A stretch of DNA of 64,000 bases from Vanrija pseudolonga (Eukaryota > Basidiomycota > Tremellomycetes > Trichosporonales > Trichosporonaceae), in contig NC_085853.1 in NCBI RefSeq assembly GCF_020906515.1, forward strand, positions 2,108,001 through 2,172,000, given 5' to 3'. The translations under genes were made by a program, and so were the position numbers. Shown piece by piece: positions 31,519-43,500 of this stretch. The notes beneath the pieces were generated by a model. It ran no database searches. It was not told where the DNA came from and saw nothing but the letters and a program-made list of their open reading frames with translations. The stretch's first letter is position 1, and each line of letters begins with the position of its first letter.

Positions 31519-34349
31519 ATGATACCACACGGCGCCGCGGCAGCGCCAGCCCCTCCACGGCCGCCATCAGGCGAGAGGGCGGTGCGCACGCCGTTCACAT
31601 CTCCACCGCCGCCCTCAGTGACCCAAGAGGGCAAACAACTACTAACCACAAGCTCGCTCAACTTTCGGCGCCGCATCCTCCGACAGTACTCGGTCGCCCC
31701 GCCGCCAGAATACTTTGACTCCGAGCGCCTCGTCTGGCTGCCCCACTTTGCGCGCGACCTCGCCGACCTGGTCCTCTGCCTCGAGGGGTACAGCGGACCG
31801 AGCGATGCGGCGTGAGTACCCGTCCCCGCAGGCAGGGGAAGCCCAGCTCACGCACGCAGGTACCTCGAGTCTGCGATAAGCAGCTACATTCAGTGGGCGG
31901 CGTTCGTCAAGAAGATCCAGGTCAACTCGTCCGAACTGGCCGAGGAGCTCGACTTTATCCGCCGCCTGGTATGTGGCACAGAGGCAGGGCGAGCTGACGC
32001 TAGTTTCCGCGGTTCACAAAGGCGGTCGTCGCCGTCGCGCGCGACCAGGACATCACCCTCCCGCCGCCAGTGCCAGAGACGATGGGGTCGCTGTTAAAGC
32101 TGCCAGAGCTCGAGGACGCCGTGGCGCTCCAGCTTCCCTGGCGCGGGGCGACGGCGACGCCCGCCAATAGTCCAAGGCTCGAGCCGCCGCCGCCGCCAAC
32201 TCCGAGGACGCCGCGGACAGAGACGCCGCCCACGACGCCGGCCGAGTCGACCTTCTCGTCGCCCACGTCGCGCTCGTTCGAGCCCCCTCGCCCAGCTACG
32301 CCCCAGCAGCGCCAGGATCGCCCGTCAACCCCGCAGAGGCCGTACCACCCCCTGCCGCACCCGCCGATCACGACCAGCCCGCGTGCACTCCCTCCCCACC
32401 CCCCGCTCGCGGTGCCCGACAGCGACAGCCCCCGCTCGATCCCGCCACCGCTCAGCCCGAACCCCAATAGCCCGAAGCATAGCCACACGCCCAGCCCCCG
32501 GCCGGTGCAGCCTGCTCTCACACCAAGCCCCAGGCCACAGCCACCGGTCCTTGCGCCGAACCCAAGGCCACCTCAGCCGCCGGTGCCGACACCCAGCCCT
32601 CGGCCGCCGCAACAGCCGGTACAGGCGCCGAGCCCTAGGCCGCCCCAGCAAGCACCAGCACCAGCACCGGTGCCGAGCCCTTATCCATCCCAGAACGCAA
32701 CCAGCCTCCGCCACAAGACGTCGCACAATGAACTTGCCCAGCAGCAGCTCCAGCTGTCATTCCCGATGCCAAGCACGAAGCAGCCCCAGCTGCAGCAGAA
32801 GTCGTCACAGCATTTCAGAGTCGCCGAGCTTGCACATCAGCTGGCACCGCCGGCCCAGTGCGCCGAAGACAGGCCACCCACACCGCCACCAAAAGGCAAT
32901 CCGCGGTTCATGGCTGACAGCGAGCCACGGGCGTCCTTCTACGGCCAGCAACAGCAGCAGCACCCACCAATGACATACTACAATCCCGGAACCAACCCTG
33001 CCCAGCCATCCAACACGGCCAGCTCTTCCAACAACAGACAGAACAGGCCACAGCCAACCGTGGCGACCAACTCGAACCCGAACCAGTGGCAACAGGACCG
33101 GAGGCAGCAGCCATACCGCCCGTCCAAGCTCGTCATTCCGTCGCCCCTCGGCCCTCTTCATACCGAAAACCCCGATTGGAAGACCAGCTACGATTCCAAC
33201 TGGGAGGGTCGTCTTGCGTCGGACAGCGGCTGGCCTAGGAACGTCCCACCCGGCGCTTCGAGCATCGTGCCAACGCCCGTCACGGCCCGCGCGCCTCTCG
33301 CACCCAACACCCCGGCACCCCGCCCAAGCTCCGACTATGAGACAGTGCGACTGCGTGCGAATGTCAACCCAGAGCTACTGGCTGACCGCCCTCTATCCCA
33401 CCCCTCGAACTTACAGAGGCGAGGCGCGCAGCATCAAGGAGGAATCGTAGCTCGTCGTCCATCAACCAAACCGAAGCGCACTGTGTCAGTCCGGCGTGGC
33501 GGCAGTCGCCCGAGCCCGGCCAACGGGGCACCTGGCGCAGCCACGCCCCTCGCGACGTACCCTTCCCGTCACCCACAGCGGCGGGGGACAGCAGAGAGCA
33601 CGAGTACCGAGTTTGCCACGCAGCTCGCGCGCGCAACGTACCCTGCTGCCGGTCAAGGGCGACAAGAGATCATGTCTGACGGCCCAGAGCAGGATTTCTC
33701 CGAGTTTGGCGCCCTGGGCGACCCGTATAGTCGCCAGCGGCAACCCCAGCAGCGTGAGTATGAGCCCCAGCCTCGCGGGCCACCATTCTACGAGAACGGG
33801 GCGACGAACAAACCCAACCCACCTCCGACTCGGCGGCGTGAGCCGTCGTGGGTGTCGATCGACTCTGAGGAGGAGCTACGGCCCCAGGTCCGCCCCGGGC
33901 CTGAATCCCCATACTCGCCCGTCCATCGCCCCGCACCGAACCATACGCCGTCGTCGCTCCCATGGGACAGGTCTAAGCGTCCCACCTCGGCGGCGTCGTG
34001 GGTGACGGTCGACTCGGTGGCCTCGGGCGGCGTGGCGAGCCGCTCTCCCCCGATTCCGGGCCGTGCCCCCGAGCCGTGGCGCGACCACACGCACACGTCG
34101 AGTCAGGACTGGATCCCCCAGCCCCAGCGTGCCCGTCCCATCTCGCGCCACTCGATGGACCAGGTCCCCACTGCTCAGGTGGCCGCCTCGGGCTCGGGCC
34201 GTAGAGAGTCCGAGCCCGCTGCCCTGCCGATCGGGTTCCGTCAGCAGCCACTGGTGCGCCGTGACGAGCCGAATGCAAGGCTCAGACGCGACCTGTCCAT
34301 CGACAGCACCATCTCCCTCCCTCCCCCTCCGCCACCTTACGGAACATGA
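31519..34349 (+). CDS. YPV/WPP-module family member M (915 residues, divergent module)
   Basis: Exons 31519-31811, 31860-31968 and 32004-34349; introns 48 and 35 nt. Exon 1 ends LADLVLCLEGYSGPSDAA. The middle exon is 109 nt rather than 100 and reads YLESAISSYIQWAAF...LDFIRRL; exon 3 begins FPRFTKAVVAVARD. The intron phases are those of the family, though the motif is the most diverged and lacks WPP. The rest, nearly 800 residues, is disordered. It has five approximate 11-12-residue units around PSPRPPQ (about 32487-32660), Gln/Asn-rich runs, Ser-Trp-Val-acidic repeats (SWVSIDSEEE, SWVTVDS), and the extreme C-terminus PPPPPPYGT. Function unknown. Confidence 0.75.
32487..32660 (+). repeat. Coding tandem repeat of PSPRPxxP units
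   Basis: About five imperfect units of 33-36 bp encode T/A-P-S-P-R-P followed by Pro/Gln-rich residues, inside the tail of member M. Confidence 0.6.
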
Positions 34350-34439
34350 CGACCCTTCACGAGCCATTTGTACTTTACCACATATGCACATATTCACTTG
34401 AGTCATGTAACACACTATACACACTATGGATACAGTCTA

Positions 34440-36294
34440 CTACGCAAAGATGCTCGGCGGCCAGTTCATCTTCAACACGGGCGACGGGCCGAGGTAGTAC
34501 ACGTAGCGTACAATCGCAAACGCCTGCACGTAATCTGGGAGCTGGGGGGCGGTCAGCTTGCGACCAGAGCGCGCGACGTACCTGTTTCTCCAAGTACGTC
34601 AATCTCCTGCCCCATTCTTCCCAAGCGCCGCCTTCGCGGTGGGCGATCCACTGGAGATGCGTCGAGAACACGGTGGCCGGGAACCTTGGGTCAAACGTCA
34701 GCCACGCCTGATAGGCAACTCACTGGCTCTCAAACGGCCCCTCGTAGGCGTTCAGACAGTCGATCACGTCCTCTGGCGTCCGGAGCACGAGCGGCTCGCC
34801 CACGCGATACCGGTAGTCGGCGTCCTCGCGCACGGGGTAGCATGAGAAGAAGGTGTCCCGCTGGGTGGGGCGGAAGCGTGGCGGCCAGTCCATCTGCAGC
34901 ACGGTCGACTTGGGGAGCGAGTGCACGTAGCGGACTATCATGAAGGCGTCGGCGTAGTCTGGGGCCTGGGCCGGTGAGCACTGAGCTGAGCGCAGGAGGT
35001 GTTGACAGCTCCGTACGCACCTGTGACTCCAACACGTCAAACTTCGCTGACAGGTCGCGCCACCGGGTGCCGTTTCGATGGATCTCATAGTCGGCGTAAG
35101 TGCGCAGCACCACCACTGGGTACCTAGGGGTCGGTCAGTTGGAGGCGGGGCGGAAATCAGACCCACTGGTCGTCTTTCATGCCGTTGAAGGCCTCCAAGC
35201 AGCGCAGCACGGCCTCGGGGGTCTGAAGCATTGGAGGAGGCTGCGACTCGAACAGCTTGTCGACAAAGCCGATGGGCGTGGTGACTCTGAAAAAGTTGTC
35301 CGAGGCGCGTACTTGCTCTTCTCCCGCTTGGCTGCCTGCTGTCGACCTTGAATGTGAAGAATATGGAGGCCAATCGAACGGGAGAACGGCCGACGCTGTA
35401 ATGTAGCGTACGAAGCGCACTTGGGCAAACGCCGCTGCGTACTCTGGAAGCTGGCCCTGTTAGACCAACCACGGTCAGTGGCATCTCTTCCTCACCTGAC
35501 GCTCCAGGACTTCAAGCATCCCGTTCCACTCGCTCCATGGGGCAAGGTTCCGGTGGATCTCGTACTCCAAGTACACGGCGATGACGGCGACAGGGTATCT
35601 GGTCCCTCAGTTCTGTGACATGGGGCATCTACCCACTGTACGTTGGAGCCCCTGTAAGTCTTGAGCAGCGCCACAACGTCCTCGGGGGTACGGATCACGG
35701 GCGGGTCCCCGTTCTGTGCCCAAGCTGGGGGGTTCACCCTATAGAACAGGTCGGGCTGGGTGGCGACGGGCACGGGGGCGGGATACGCGGCCGCGGCGGC
35801 CGCACGCACGGGGTCGGGCGACTGATGCGAGAGCGTGCTCGCGATCGACTGTGGGCGCGGGGCGGGCGACGACGAATAGTAGCGCGGCACAGGGACGGGC
35901 GGGGACTTTGGGCGCGGCGTCGTGCTTGCTGATGGGGCGGGGCGGCGGCCGACGTTTGGAAGGCGGTACACCCATCTGACGGCTGCAAAGCTCTGCGCGT
36001 ATCGCGGCGGCGCCTGGGGGTTGTTACTAGGTGGCAGAGCGTGCGGCACCTACCCGCCCCTCCAAGGCATCCATGAGCTCGCCAATCTCCTGCTCGCTGG
36101 TCCCTTCGGCCCGCTTGTCGTCGACATAGTCTCGGATCACGCCGACCGGGTATCTGCGGGTGGTGGGTGTGTCAGGAGCGATCAGCTCTGCGCACATACT
36201 CGCTGAAATCTGCCCCGTGGTACGAGGTCAGCGTCCACAACACCTCGGCAAACCCCGGGTGATTGGGCGCTGGCGTGCCCGGCATGCGCGACAT
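34440..36294 (-). CDS. YPV/WPP-module family member N with four tandem modules
   Basis: Nine exons (36294-36200, 36153-36054, 36013-35637, 35598-35496, 35450-35167, 35123-35021, 34965-34724, 34684-34582, 34541-34440) encode 502 residues with frame kept throughout. Middle exons are 100, 103, 103 and 103 nt, opening YPVGVIRDYVDD, YPVAVIAVYLEY, YPVVVLRTYADY and FPATVFSTHLQW. Each is followed by an exon starting PPRYAQSF, LPEYAAAF, APDYADAF or LPDYVQAF; these continue, where a further module follows, into the next TPEDVxxLLxxYxG motif. The last module is close to consensus (LGPSPVLKMNWPP) and the protein stops four residues later. The acceptor of exon 5 could also be six bases earlier. No membrane segment or PPPY. 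Its existence shows the module is a unit that duplicates inside genes as well as between them. Confidence 0.82.
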
Positions 36295-36737
36295 GGTTAG
36301 GTTGTGAGTGAGTGAGTAAGGGGTGAGAGAGACGACAGGTAGGTTGCGATGTCATCGTGGTCAGGTGTTGGGATGTGAGCGACCGTGCGCTTCGTGGCGA
36401 GTGGCCCGGGCGACGACGGTGGGATGTTGATACTGAGGCTAGGGGCGGTCGGGCGGGGGTCTCCATTGAGCTCTTCTACGTGGCTTGTGCATGAAGTCGA
36501 TGTTGAAGAGTCACAATCGAGATGCAGGCGATGGTCCTATTTCACCACTCTTATGTCACTGTGATGTCAGTGCACGTGATGCATCACCACGTGCCATACA
36601 CGCGACTCCCACGCCTGAATACTCCCGCCTCACCTCCACCACCCATCCCCGCCTTTCCAAAATCTTTCCACCACCCAGGGGCATCTTCGAGCTCACTTGG
36701 GATTGACGACACACAAACACATCACACCTACAACACA
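36295..36737. other. Divergent intergenic region between member N and BRX1
   Basis: About 440 bp, presumably both promoters. Nothing else seen. Confidence 0.5.
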
Positions 36738-37954
36738 ATGTCGTCGGCATTCAAGGCGACCCAGAAGATCCAGAAGGGCAAGAAGCGTGCCCGCGGCGAC
36801 GAGGACGCCGAGGCGGCCGCCGGGCCGTCGACCGTCGTCGAGAAGAAGCGCAAGGACAAGGTCCTCATGCTGTCGTCGCGCGGCGTGACGCAGCGCATGA
36901 GGCATCTGCTGCTCGACCTCGAGACGCTGCTTCCGCACGTCAAGAAGGGTGAGTGGGATGGGGATGATGTGATCCCTTATGATGTGATCCCTTGACCTTC
37001 CCCCACTAAGACCCCCCCGCAGACTCCAAGCTCGACTCCAAGTCGTCGCTGCACCTCGTCAACGAGCTCGCCGACCTCCACTCGTGCAACAATGCGCTCT
37101 ACTTTGAGGCGCGCCGCCACGAGGACCTGTACATGTGGGCGTCTCGCACGCCCAACGGACCGTCGGTCAAGTGCCACGTGCAGAACATCCACACCATGGA
37201 CGAGCTCAAGATGACGGGCAACTGCTTGAAGGGGTCGCGTGGCCTGTGTGTGTTTGACGGCGAGTGGGACACCAAGGAGGAGTGGAAGCTGCTCAAGGAG
37301 ATGTTCTCGCATGTGAGTTACTTGGGCGGGGAGGGGCAGGGAGAGGCCGGGGTGGAGGGTGGAGGGCAGGCGCTTGGTTGTGGACCAACGGATGGCAGTG
37401 GGAACCTGGGCTGGTATAGCCCGAGGGCAACTACCAAACCCCATGCACTCCCAGCTCCCAGTGCGCTTCCCACACCTATCCATCTCTTCTCTACCCCGTT
37501 GCCCGCCATTCAGCGTCAAACACCGCCATTGTGTCACCACTAACGCCCCGCCCAGATCTTCTCGGTTCCTCGCACGTCGCGCCGCCTGAAACCCTTCATC
37601 GACCACATCCTCGTCTTCTCCATCCTGGACAACAAGATCTGGTTCCGCAACTACCAGATCATCGAAAAGGACCCCCTGCACCCCTCTGGCCCGCCCCAGA
37701 CGTCGCTCGTCGAGATTGGCCCCCGCTTCGTCCTCACCCCGATCCGCATCTTCGAGGGCTCGTTTGGCGGCCCCACCGTGTTCGCCAACCAGGAGTTTGT
37801 CTCGCCCGCCGCCACGCGCGCGAGCTACAAGCGCGAGGCGGGACAAAAGTACCGCGTGCGCAAGGCCGACGAGGAGGAGCGCGACGGCAGGAGGCAGCGT
37901 ATCCTCGAGGACCTGCCCGAGGACGAGCTCGCGCGCGACAAGGTGTTTGCTTAG
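36738..37954 (+). CDS. BRX1: Ribosome biogenesis protein BRX1 (Brix domain)
   Basis: Exons 36738-36948, 37023-37312 and 37556-37954 encode 299 residues (yeast Brx1 is about 290). Introns are 74 and 243 nt. The protein shows the Brix-domain progression: VLMLSSRGVTQRMRHLL, DSKSSLHLVNELADLHSCNN, LYMWASRTPNGPSVKCHVQN, NCLKGSRGLCVFDGEWD, then HILVFSILDNKIWFRNYQI and EIGPRFVLTPIRIFEGSFGG. Brx1 acts with Ebp2 in the nucleolus in early assembly of the 60S subunit. The N-terminus is Lys-rich, consistent with nucleolar location. This gene marks the right edge of the duplicated array. Confidence 0.95.
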
Positions 37955-38240
37955 ATGTGGGCGGGGATTGTTGTGGCTTCTTATGCATGTTATGGGTGTG
38001 TGGGTGCGGGTGTGGGCGTGGGCGTGGGCGTTGATGTGCTGTTGTGATTGTTGTTGGCAGCTGCTTGCTTGCATGTTGTCATTCTTGTTGCTGCCACTGC
38101 TGCGACATGCGGGCAACTTGCAGACTGCGTCGGCTTTTCCGGCCGCCGGGAGTGCAAGTCGACAACAAGGTAACCGGCGGGAGCCATTCAGCTCGACCTC
38201 CTCGTCACTTCTTGGCACTGCCCAACCACGCACAACGACA

Positions 38241-39754
38241 ATGACAGACAAGTTCAACCGACGTCCATGTAAGCCTACGCCGACGTGTGCCCCCGCTGAC
38301 AATCCGCAGTAACTCTGCACGAGCGGTTCTCGCTCACGCGACAGACGATCGGGCACCCGACAATCATCACGGCGGCGCTGTCGTACCCTTCGGCGACTGC
38401 TGCCCCGTCGCCAGCATACCTCCGGGAACGGATCACCACGCTCCAGGCGCATTTCCCGCTCCTGTACGCGCAGCTGCATGACGTCGAGACGCGCGCGCCG
38501 TACTTCCTCCCGCGCGACGCGCCGTGGCAGCCCGACGCGATCTTCGCCGAGGCGCCGCTGGCCGGGGACTCTGACGACGAGCTCGGCGCAGCGATCAACC
38601 AGGAACTGTACCGCTTCGAACGGGCCGACCTGTGGGCCGGCCCCCTGTGGTCTGTCCGGCTGCTGCACGCCGACTCGGGCGCCGCATACCTCGTCCTCTC
38701 GACCATGCACACCATCGTCGACGGGCGCGGGACGCAGCTCCTGCTGCTTGCGCTTGCTGGCCAGCCAGAGCAGCTGCCTACGGATAGCTGGAACGACTTT
38801 ACGCGCGCCGACGACACGATCAACATCAAGCCGTCGCTTGGGTTCTTGCTTCCCGTGGCATGGCGCGAGCTCGTGTTCCCCAAGCTGCCTTGGATGGTGC
38901 AGTCGGTCCTCTCGTACACTCCCTTGCGGGGGACGAGCCCCGTCTGGCCGCTGGTCGAGGAGGCGGCCGACGCGCCCAAGAATCCGTCGCCGATCGACTG
39001 CCAGAGCGAGACCCGCTTCGTGTCTCTCGAGCCCGCGCTGCTCGACGCGCTGAAAGAAAGGGGCAAGGCCGAGGGCGTGTCCACGCTGCACCCGCTGCTC
39101 GAGGCGGCCGTCTTCGCAGCCATGTGGGCCGTCCTCGCGCCCACAGACGCGACCGAGACCTTCTGGGTCGAGGTGTCGACGCCGCGGAGTGAACGCAGCG
39201 AGGCGCTAGGCCACGCCTACTGCATGGGCAACTATGTGTCCTCGCAGCCGTTCACGTCTGGCCTCAAGCCGCAAGACAAGTACTGGGACCTTGCGCGCGC
39301 GGTGAGCGCGTTCAACAAGTCGGAGAGCGGCATCGCGTCGGGCCGCATGCAGATGGGGCTCCTGCTGCACGTGCCCGACCCCGAGCCGGCGCCGACGGCC
39401 GAGCACCCCGAGCGCAAAATCACGGGCTGGGAGACGTTCTTCACGACCAAGGCGCGCGGCGCGAACCCGTACACGTCGAGCGCGTGCCTCTCCAACCTGG
39501 GCTTCACGAAGCTGCCCCCCGGCGCCGAGAGCGTCGCGTGGGCCCAGACGGCCGACGCGCTCAGCTCGGCACTGAGCATGAGCGCTATTGGGAGTGCGGG
39601 CGGCCTGCGCATCGCGACGTCGTGGAAGGCCGGCGCGATCGTAGAGGAGAAGACGCTCCTCAGGCTACATGAGGTCTTTGAGGGCGTCCTCCGCCGCGTC
39701 GTCGACGCCGGCACTGAAGCGCTCACTCTGCAGCAGGCGACTGCGGCAAAGTAG
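38241..39754 (+). CDS. Alcohol acetyltransferase / condensation-domain-like acyltransferase
   Basis: A 28-nt first exon (38241-38268), a 41-nt intron and a long exon (38310-39754) give 490 residues. The start reads MTDKFNRRPLTLHERFSL after splicing. The HxxxDG catalytic motif of the condensation/acyltransferase fold is present as HTIVDG (about residue 145), and a downstream region (MGNYVSSQPF) fits the second half of the fold. The best family guess is the fungal alcohol O-acetyltransferase group, which transfers acetyl or acyl groups from CoA; the acceptor is unknown. No signal peptide. It lies beside BRX1 in the same direction but is unrelated in function. Confidence 0.75.
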
Positions 39755-40504
39755 TGCGTAAGCGGCGCACATGGATGTCATTTGCATACTTCGTTCTAGT
39801 GCATGCATACGACGAGTGCTTGATGGCTTGCCCCGAATCTATAGATCGGAAAGGGCCGCTCGCTCGCAGCAGCCACCAACAGGCGCAGCCACCAAGCCTG
39901 CGTGATCGACCCCGCCCTGGCTCCCTGCAGTCGAGCCGCGGGGGCTGCTGCCTGCCTAGGCTCGGCGTTCATGACGGGAACCTTTTAGGCCACACGCCTC
40001 CTTTGACTCGGGCTAATGCTTTAGACACTGCTCTGCAAGCTAGCAGCTTCTCACGGCGGCCACTGACGTCGTTTTAGCCTCGCGGCAAGCAGAGTAGATT
40101 CAGCCTGGCACGCTGATGAAACCGAAGAACACAGGTTGGGCCACGTTTACTCACCTGTTACTGCCCAGCGAGTATGCCTCCCGCGGCCCTTACGTTACAT
40201 TGCTGCCTAACACCTTGAACCGTCCCGTTTCAACGACCGTGGAACTGCGGGCTATCAAAGTAAGTACGACTGCGCGGCGCGGCGGCGGCGCGGCACGGTA
40301 CAGGTCCCAGGCCTGGTACACCTGGTCCGCCTGGACCTCGACAACGTCCCGTCCGTCGGACCGTGGGTGGTGCCTCGGCCAACAGAGAGAGTGTAAACTC
40401 TGTGCCGTGCCAGCATGCCGCGCCGCGCTCTACTAGAAGATGCATGCACAAACTCGGATCTGAGCATCACGCTCTTGCCATCGCACCCCACTCACACTAC
40501 TACA
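39755..40504. other. Intergenic region, no gene seen
   Basis: About 750 bp of lower codon bias between the acyltransferase and the fusion glycosyltransferase gene. No RNA gene or repeat noted. Confidence 0.5.
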
Positions 40505-43500
40505 ATGGCCTGGTCGCCGCCGAAACGGTCACGGCTCTATGTGGCGCTCGGCCTCGTCGTGTGGAGCGCGCTGGTGATGCTCACCCTTGGCCAGCTGCAA
40601 TGGAGCTGGCGCGGCGCTGGCCCCGTCCCCCTCGACGTGTATCTCAACGACCACCTTCACGAGGAGGTCAAGCCGCCAGTCAAGACGGGCGGCTCGACTA
40701 TCCACCCGCCCAGCACCGGCCGTGTGCTCGTCACCGGTGGCGGCGGCATGATCGGTGAGAAAGGGCGGGGTGCTAGGTTAGGCCAAAGCTAACGAGTCGT
40801 AGGAAAAGCCGTCGTGTCCCACCTCCTCGGCTCCAAGACGCCAGTCACGATCCTCGACCTCATGGTCAACGAGGACGAGCTCGCAGTGCTCAGGGGCGCG
40901 CACGAAGACTTTGTCGTGGTCAAGGGCGACATGCGCGACCCCGTCACGCTGCAGAAGGCGCTCACTGACGACGTGGTGGGCATCATCAACCTCGCCGGCG
41001 TGACGCGCACGCACTGGTGCGCCGAGAACTTCCCCGACTGCCACGACGTGAATGTCAAGGCGGTCGACAAGGTGCTCACGCGGTTCGGCGAGCACGGCGG
41101 CGGATGGTTTATCCAGGCGTCCGAGGTGGGTCGGGTGGCGAGGGAACTGAGCTGACCTGTCAGGACGAGTCGGAGAGGGATGGTGGCGACGACACCAAGG
41201 GCCGCACTTCGGCTTACGGCGACATGGCGCAGAAGGCCGAGCAGGTGCTCGAGAAGCACGTCGGGGACAGCTCCAAGCTCACGGCGGTCGCGCTCCGCCT
41301 CGCCACGGTGTACGGCTCGATCCACGACCACCACACCCGGCTGGTCCCAAGCATTCTCACCAATGCGCTCGCGCACCGCCCTGTCCAGGTCGCGGGCGAC
41401 CCGCTCGTCGACCTGGTGCACATCAACGACGTGGTCGACGCTTTCGGCCTCGTCGTCGACCGCCTCGAGCGCGCGCGCCACGCCAAGAAGAAGAAGACGG
41501 GCATGGCCGTCTTCTCGGTCCACTCCAACAGCTCGGTCACGTCCAAGACCATCTTTGGCAAGGTCGTCACCCTCACCAAGTCGGCGTCGCCGCTGCAGAT
41601 CATCCCCAGGAACGACAAGTACCTCGACCGCTACGTCTCGCAGACGCCGGCGTCCAAACTCGGCGGGTGGAGGCCCAAGGTGCCTCTCGACCTCGGGCTG
41701 CGCAAGCTCACCAAGGCGTACCTTGAAGAAACGGCCGCCTACCTCGACCGCAAGGTCGAGAAGGAGTGCACCGAGCATACGGCATACACCATGGCCGACG
41801 TGCTCTCGCTCGACGGGTGCTCGGGCTCGCTTGCGGCCGACGTCAACGGCGAGATTCGGTACGCCAACATCCACGAGGGTCAGGAGAAAGACGGCAAGTG
41901 GCCCGAGCTCGACATGGCGTGGCGCGACACCGACATGCCGACGGATTGGACGTTTGAGATCAAGCCCAAGGGCGACGGCGCGAGCCTCAAGCTGCGTGGC
42001 AAGCCGCGCCGCTCCAAGGCCGACAAGGTCAAGGGACGCGACGGGTCGCTTGGCCCCAAGGACCAGGTCGTGTTCCAGCAGGCCAACGATGCCGAGTTTG
42101 AGATCACGGCCGTCGACCCCAAGACGGGCTTCTTGACGGTCAAGGCGAACGGGCAGCCGCTGCTGCCGACGCACGTCGACGACGACTGGGGCTGGAACGA
42201 GATCCAGGAGGTCAAGGTCGAGAGCTCGCGCTTCCGCATCACGCCGTACTGCTGCGCGGGGCGGAGCACGGCGTGGCCGTTCTACGCTTACGACCCGCTC
42301 GCGAGCGTGATCCTCGACGAGCGCGCCCACGGGCACCACAAGCACAAGTTTGACGTGTCGCAGCCGAGCGTGCTGTGTGACCGGCTCGCCAAGGCGCAAA
42401 AGGTGACGAGCGACCGGCTGGCCAAGCTCAGCGACACGGACGACAGCGAGATTGGCATCGCGCCCATGCCGGACCGCCCGAGCGTGCAGTGGAGCATGCG
42501 CGACAAGGCCATCTGCGCCAACCTGTGCGACCACCCGACCGTGTGCCTCGACACGGGCGACTGCGCGTGCGCCCAGTCCAACTGCGTGTGGCCGAAGCGC
42601 TTCCCCTTCGCCGAGTACGCTGGCACGGGTAAGACGAGCTACCCGCCCAACCTGCTCGACTACTCGCTCGCGCAGCGCGCAGAGGTGACCCCCTGGCTGT
42701 CGGTGCTGCGGCCTCACGCCCGCAGGTACTTCACCAACAACCCCGGGTGGTGGGAGATGAACGTGACGCGCGTGCCGCCCGACGTCGAGGAGGAGCGGCT
42801 TAACAAGGACCCGGACAAGTTTGACCGCGTGCAGACCGAGTCGCACGGGTGCTACTCTGCCGACTCGTCGATGGAGCGCGCGGCCAAGTTCATCTCGCAG
42901 CCTTGGAAGCAGAACGCGCTCGTGTTCCTCCCGCACTGGGAGTACACACTCCGCTTCCCGCCCGTGGTCGAGTGGGTCAAGAACGCGACAACGCAGCACC
43001 TGCCGCCCGGGTTTGACCTCAAGGACATGATTGTGCCGTTCACGTTTGACTGGGGACGGTGCAACTCGATCCTCAACCACCTGTTCCACATCCGCACCAA
43101 CGGCAAGGCGAGCGACGAGCTCAAGACGGTCAGCGCGTGGCAGCCGCTCGGCGACCTCAACTCGGAGTGCTACATCATGGACCAGGACGTTGTCATCCCC
43201 ACGCGCACGTGTCTCCAGGACAAGCTGCGCGAGGCGTTCCCCATCACCAAGGTCAAGCCGGCGAAAGACCGCTCGCTGCTCGCAACGTTCAAGGGCAGCC
43301 CGAACGGGCAGGGCACGATCCCGCGCATCAAGGTCCAGTGCGACCGGCCTATCCCCGCCACGGCCAAGCTCACCGACACGGACAAGCTCAAGACGCTGTG
43401 GGGCTCGCTCAAGGACGTCGAGGGCGACAAGGAGACAAAGTACATGGAGACGATTGGCGACTCGATCTTCTGCCCCGTCCCCGCGGGCACAGTCGGGTGG

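Noticed and set aside
36977-39144. Long open frames on the minus strand opposite BRX1 and the acyltransferase gene
   Set aside because: They mirror GC-rich wobble positions of the plus-strand genes, are interrupted relative to any domain, and encode Arg/Leu-rich sequence without recognisable motifs.
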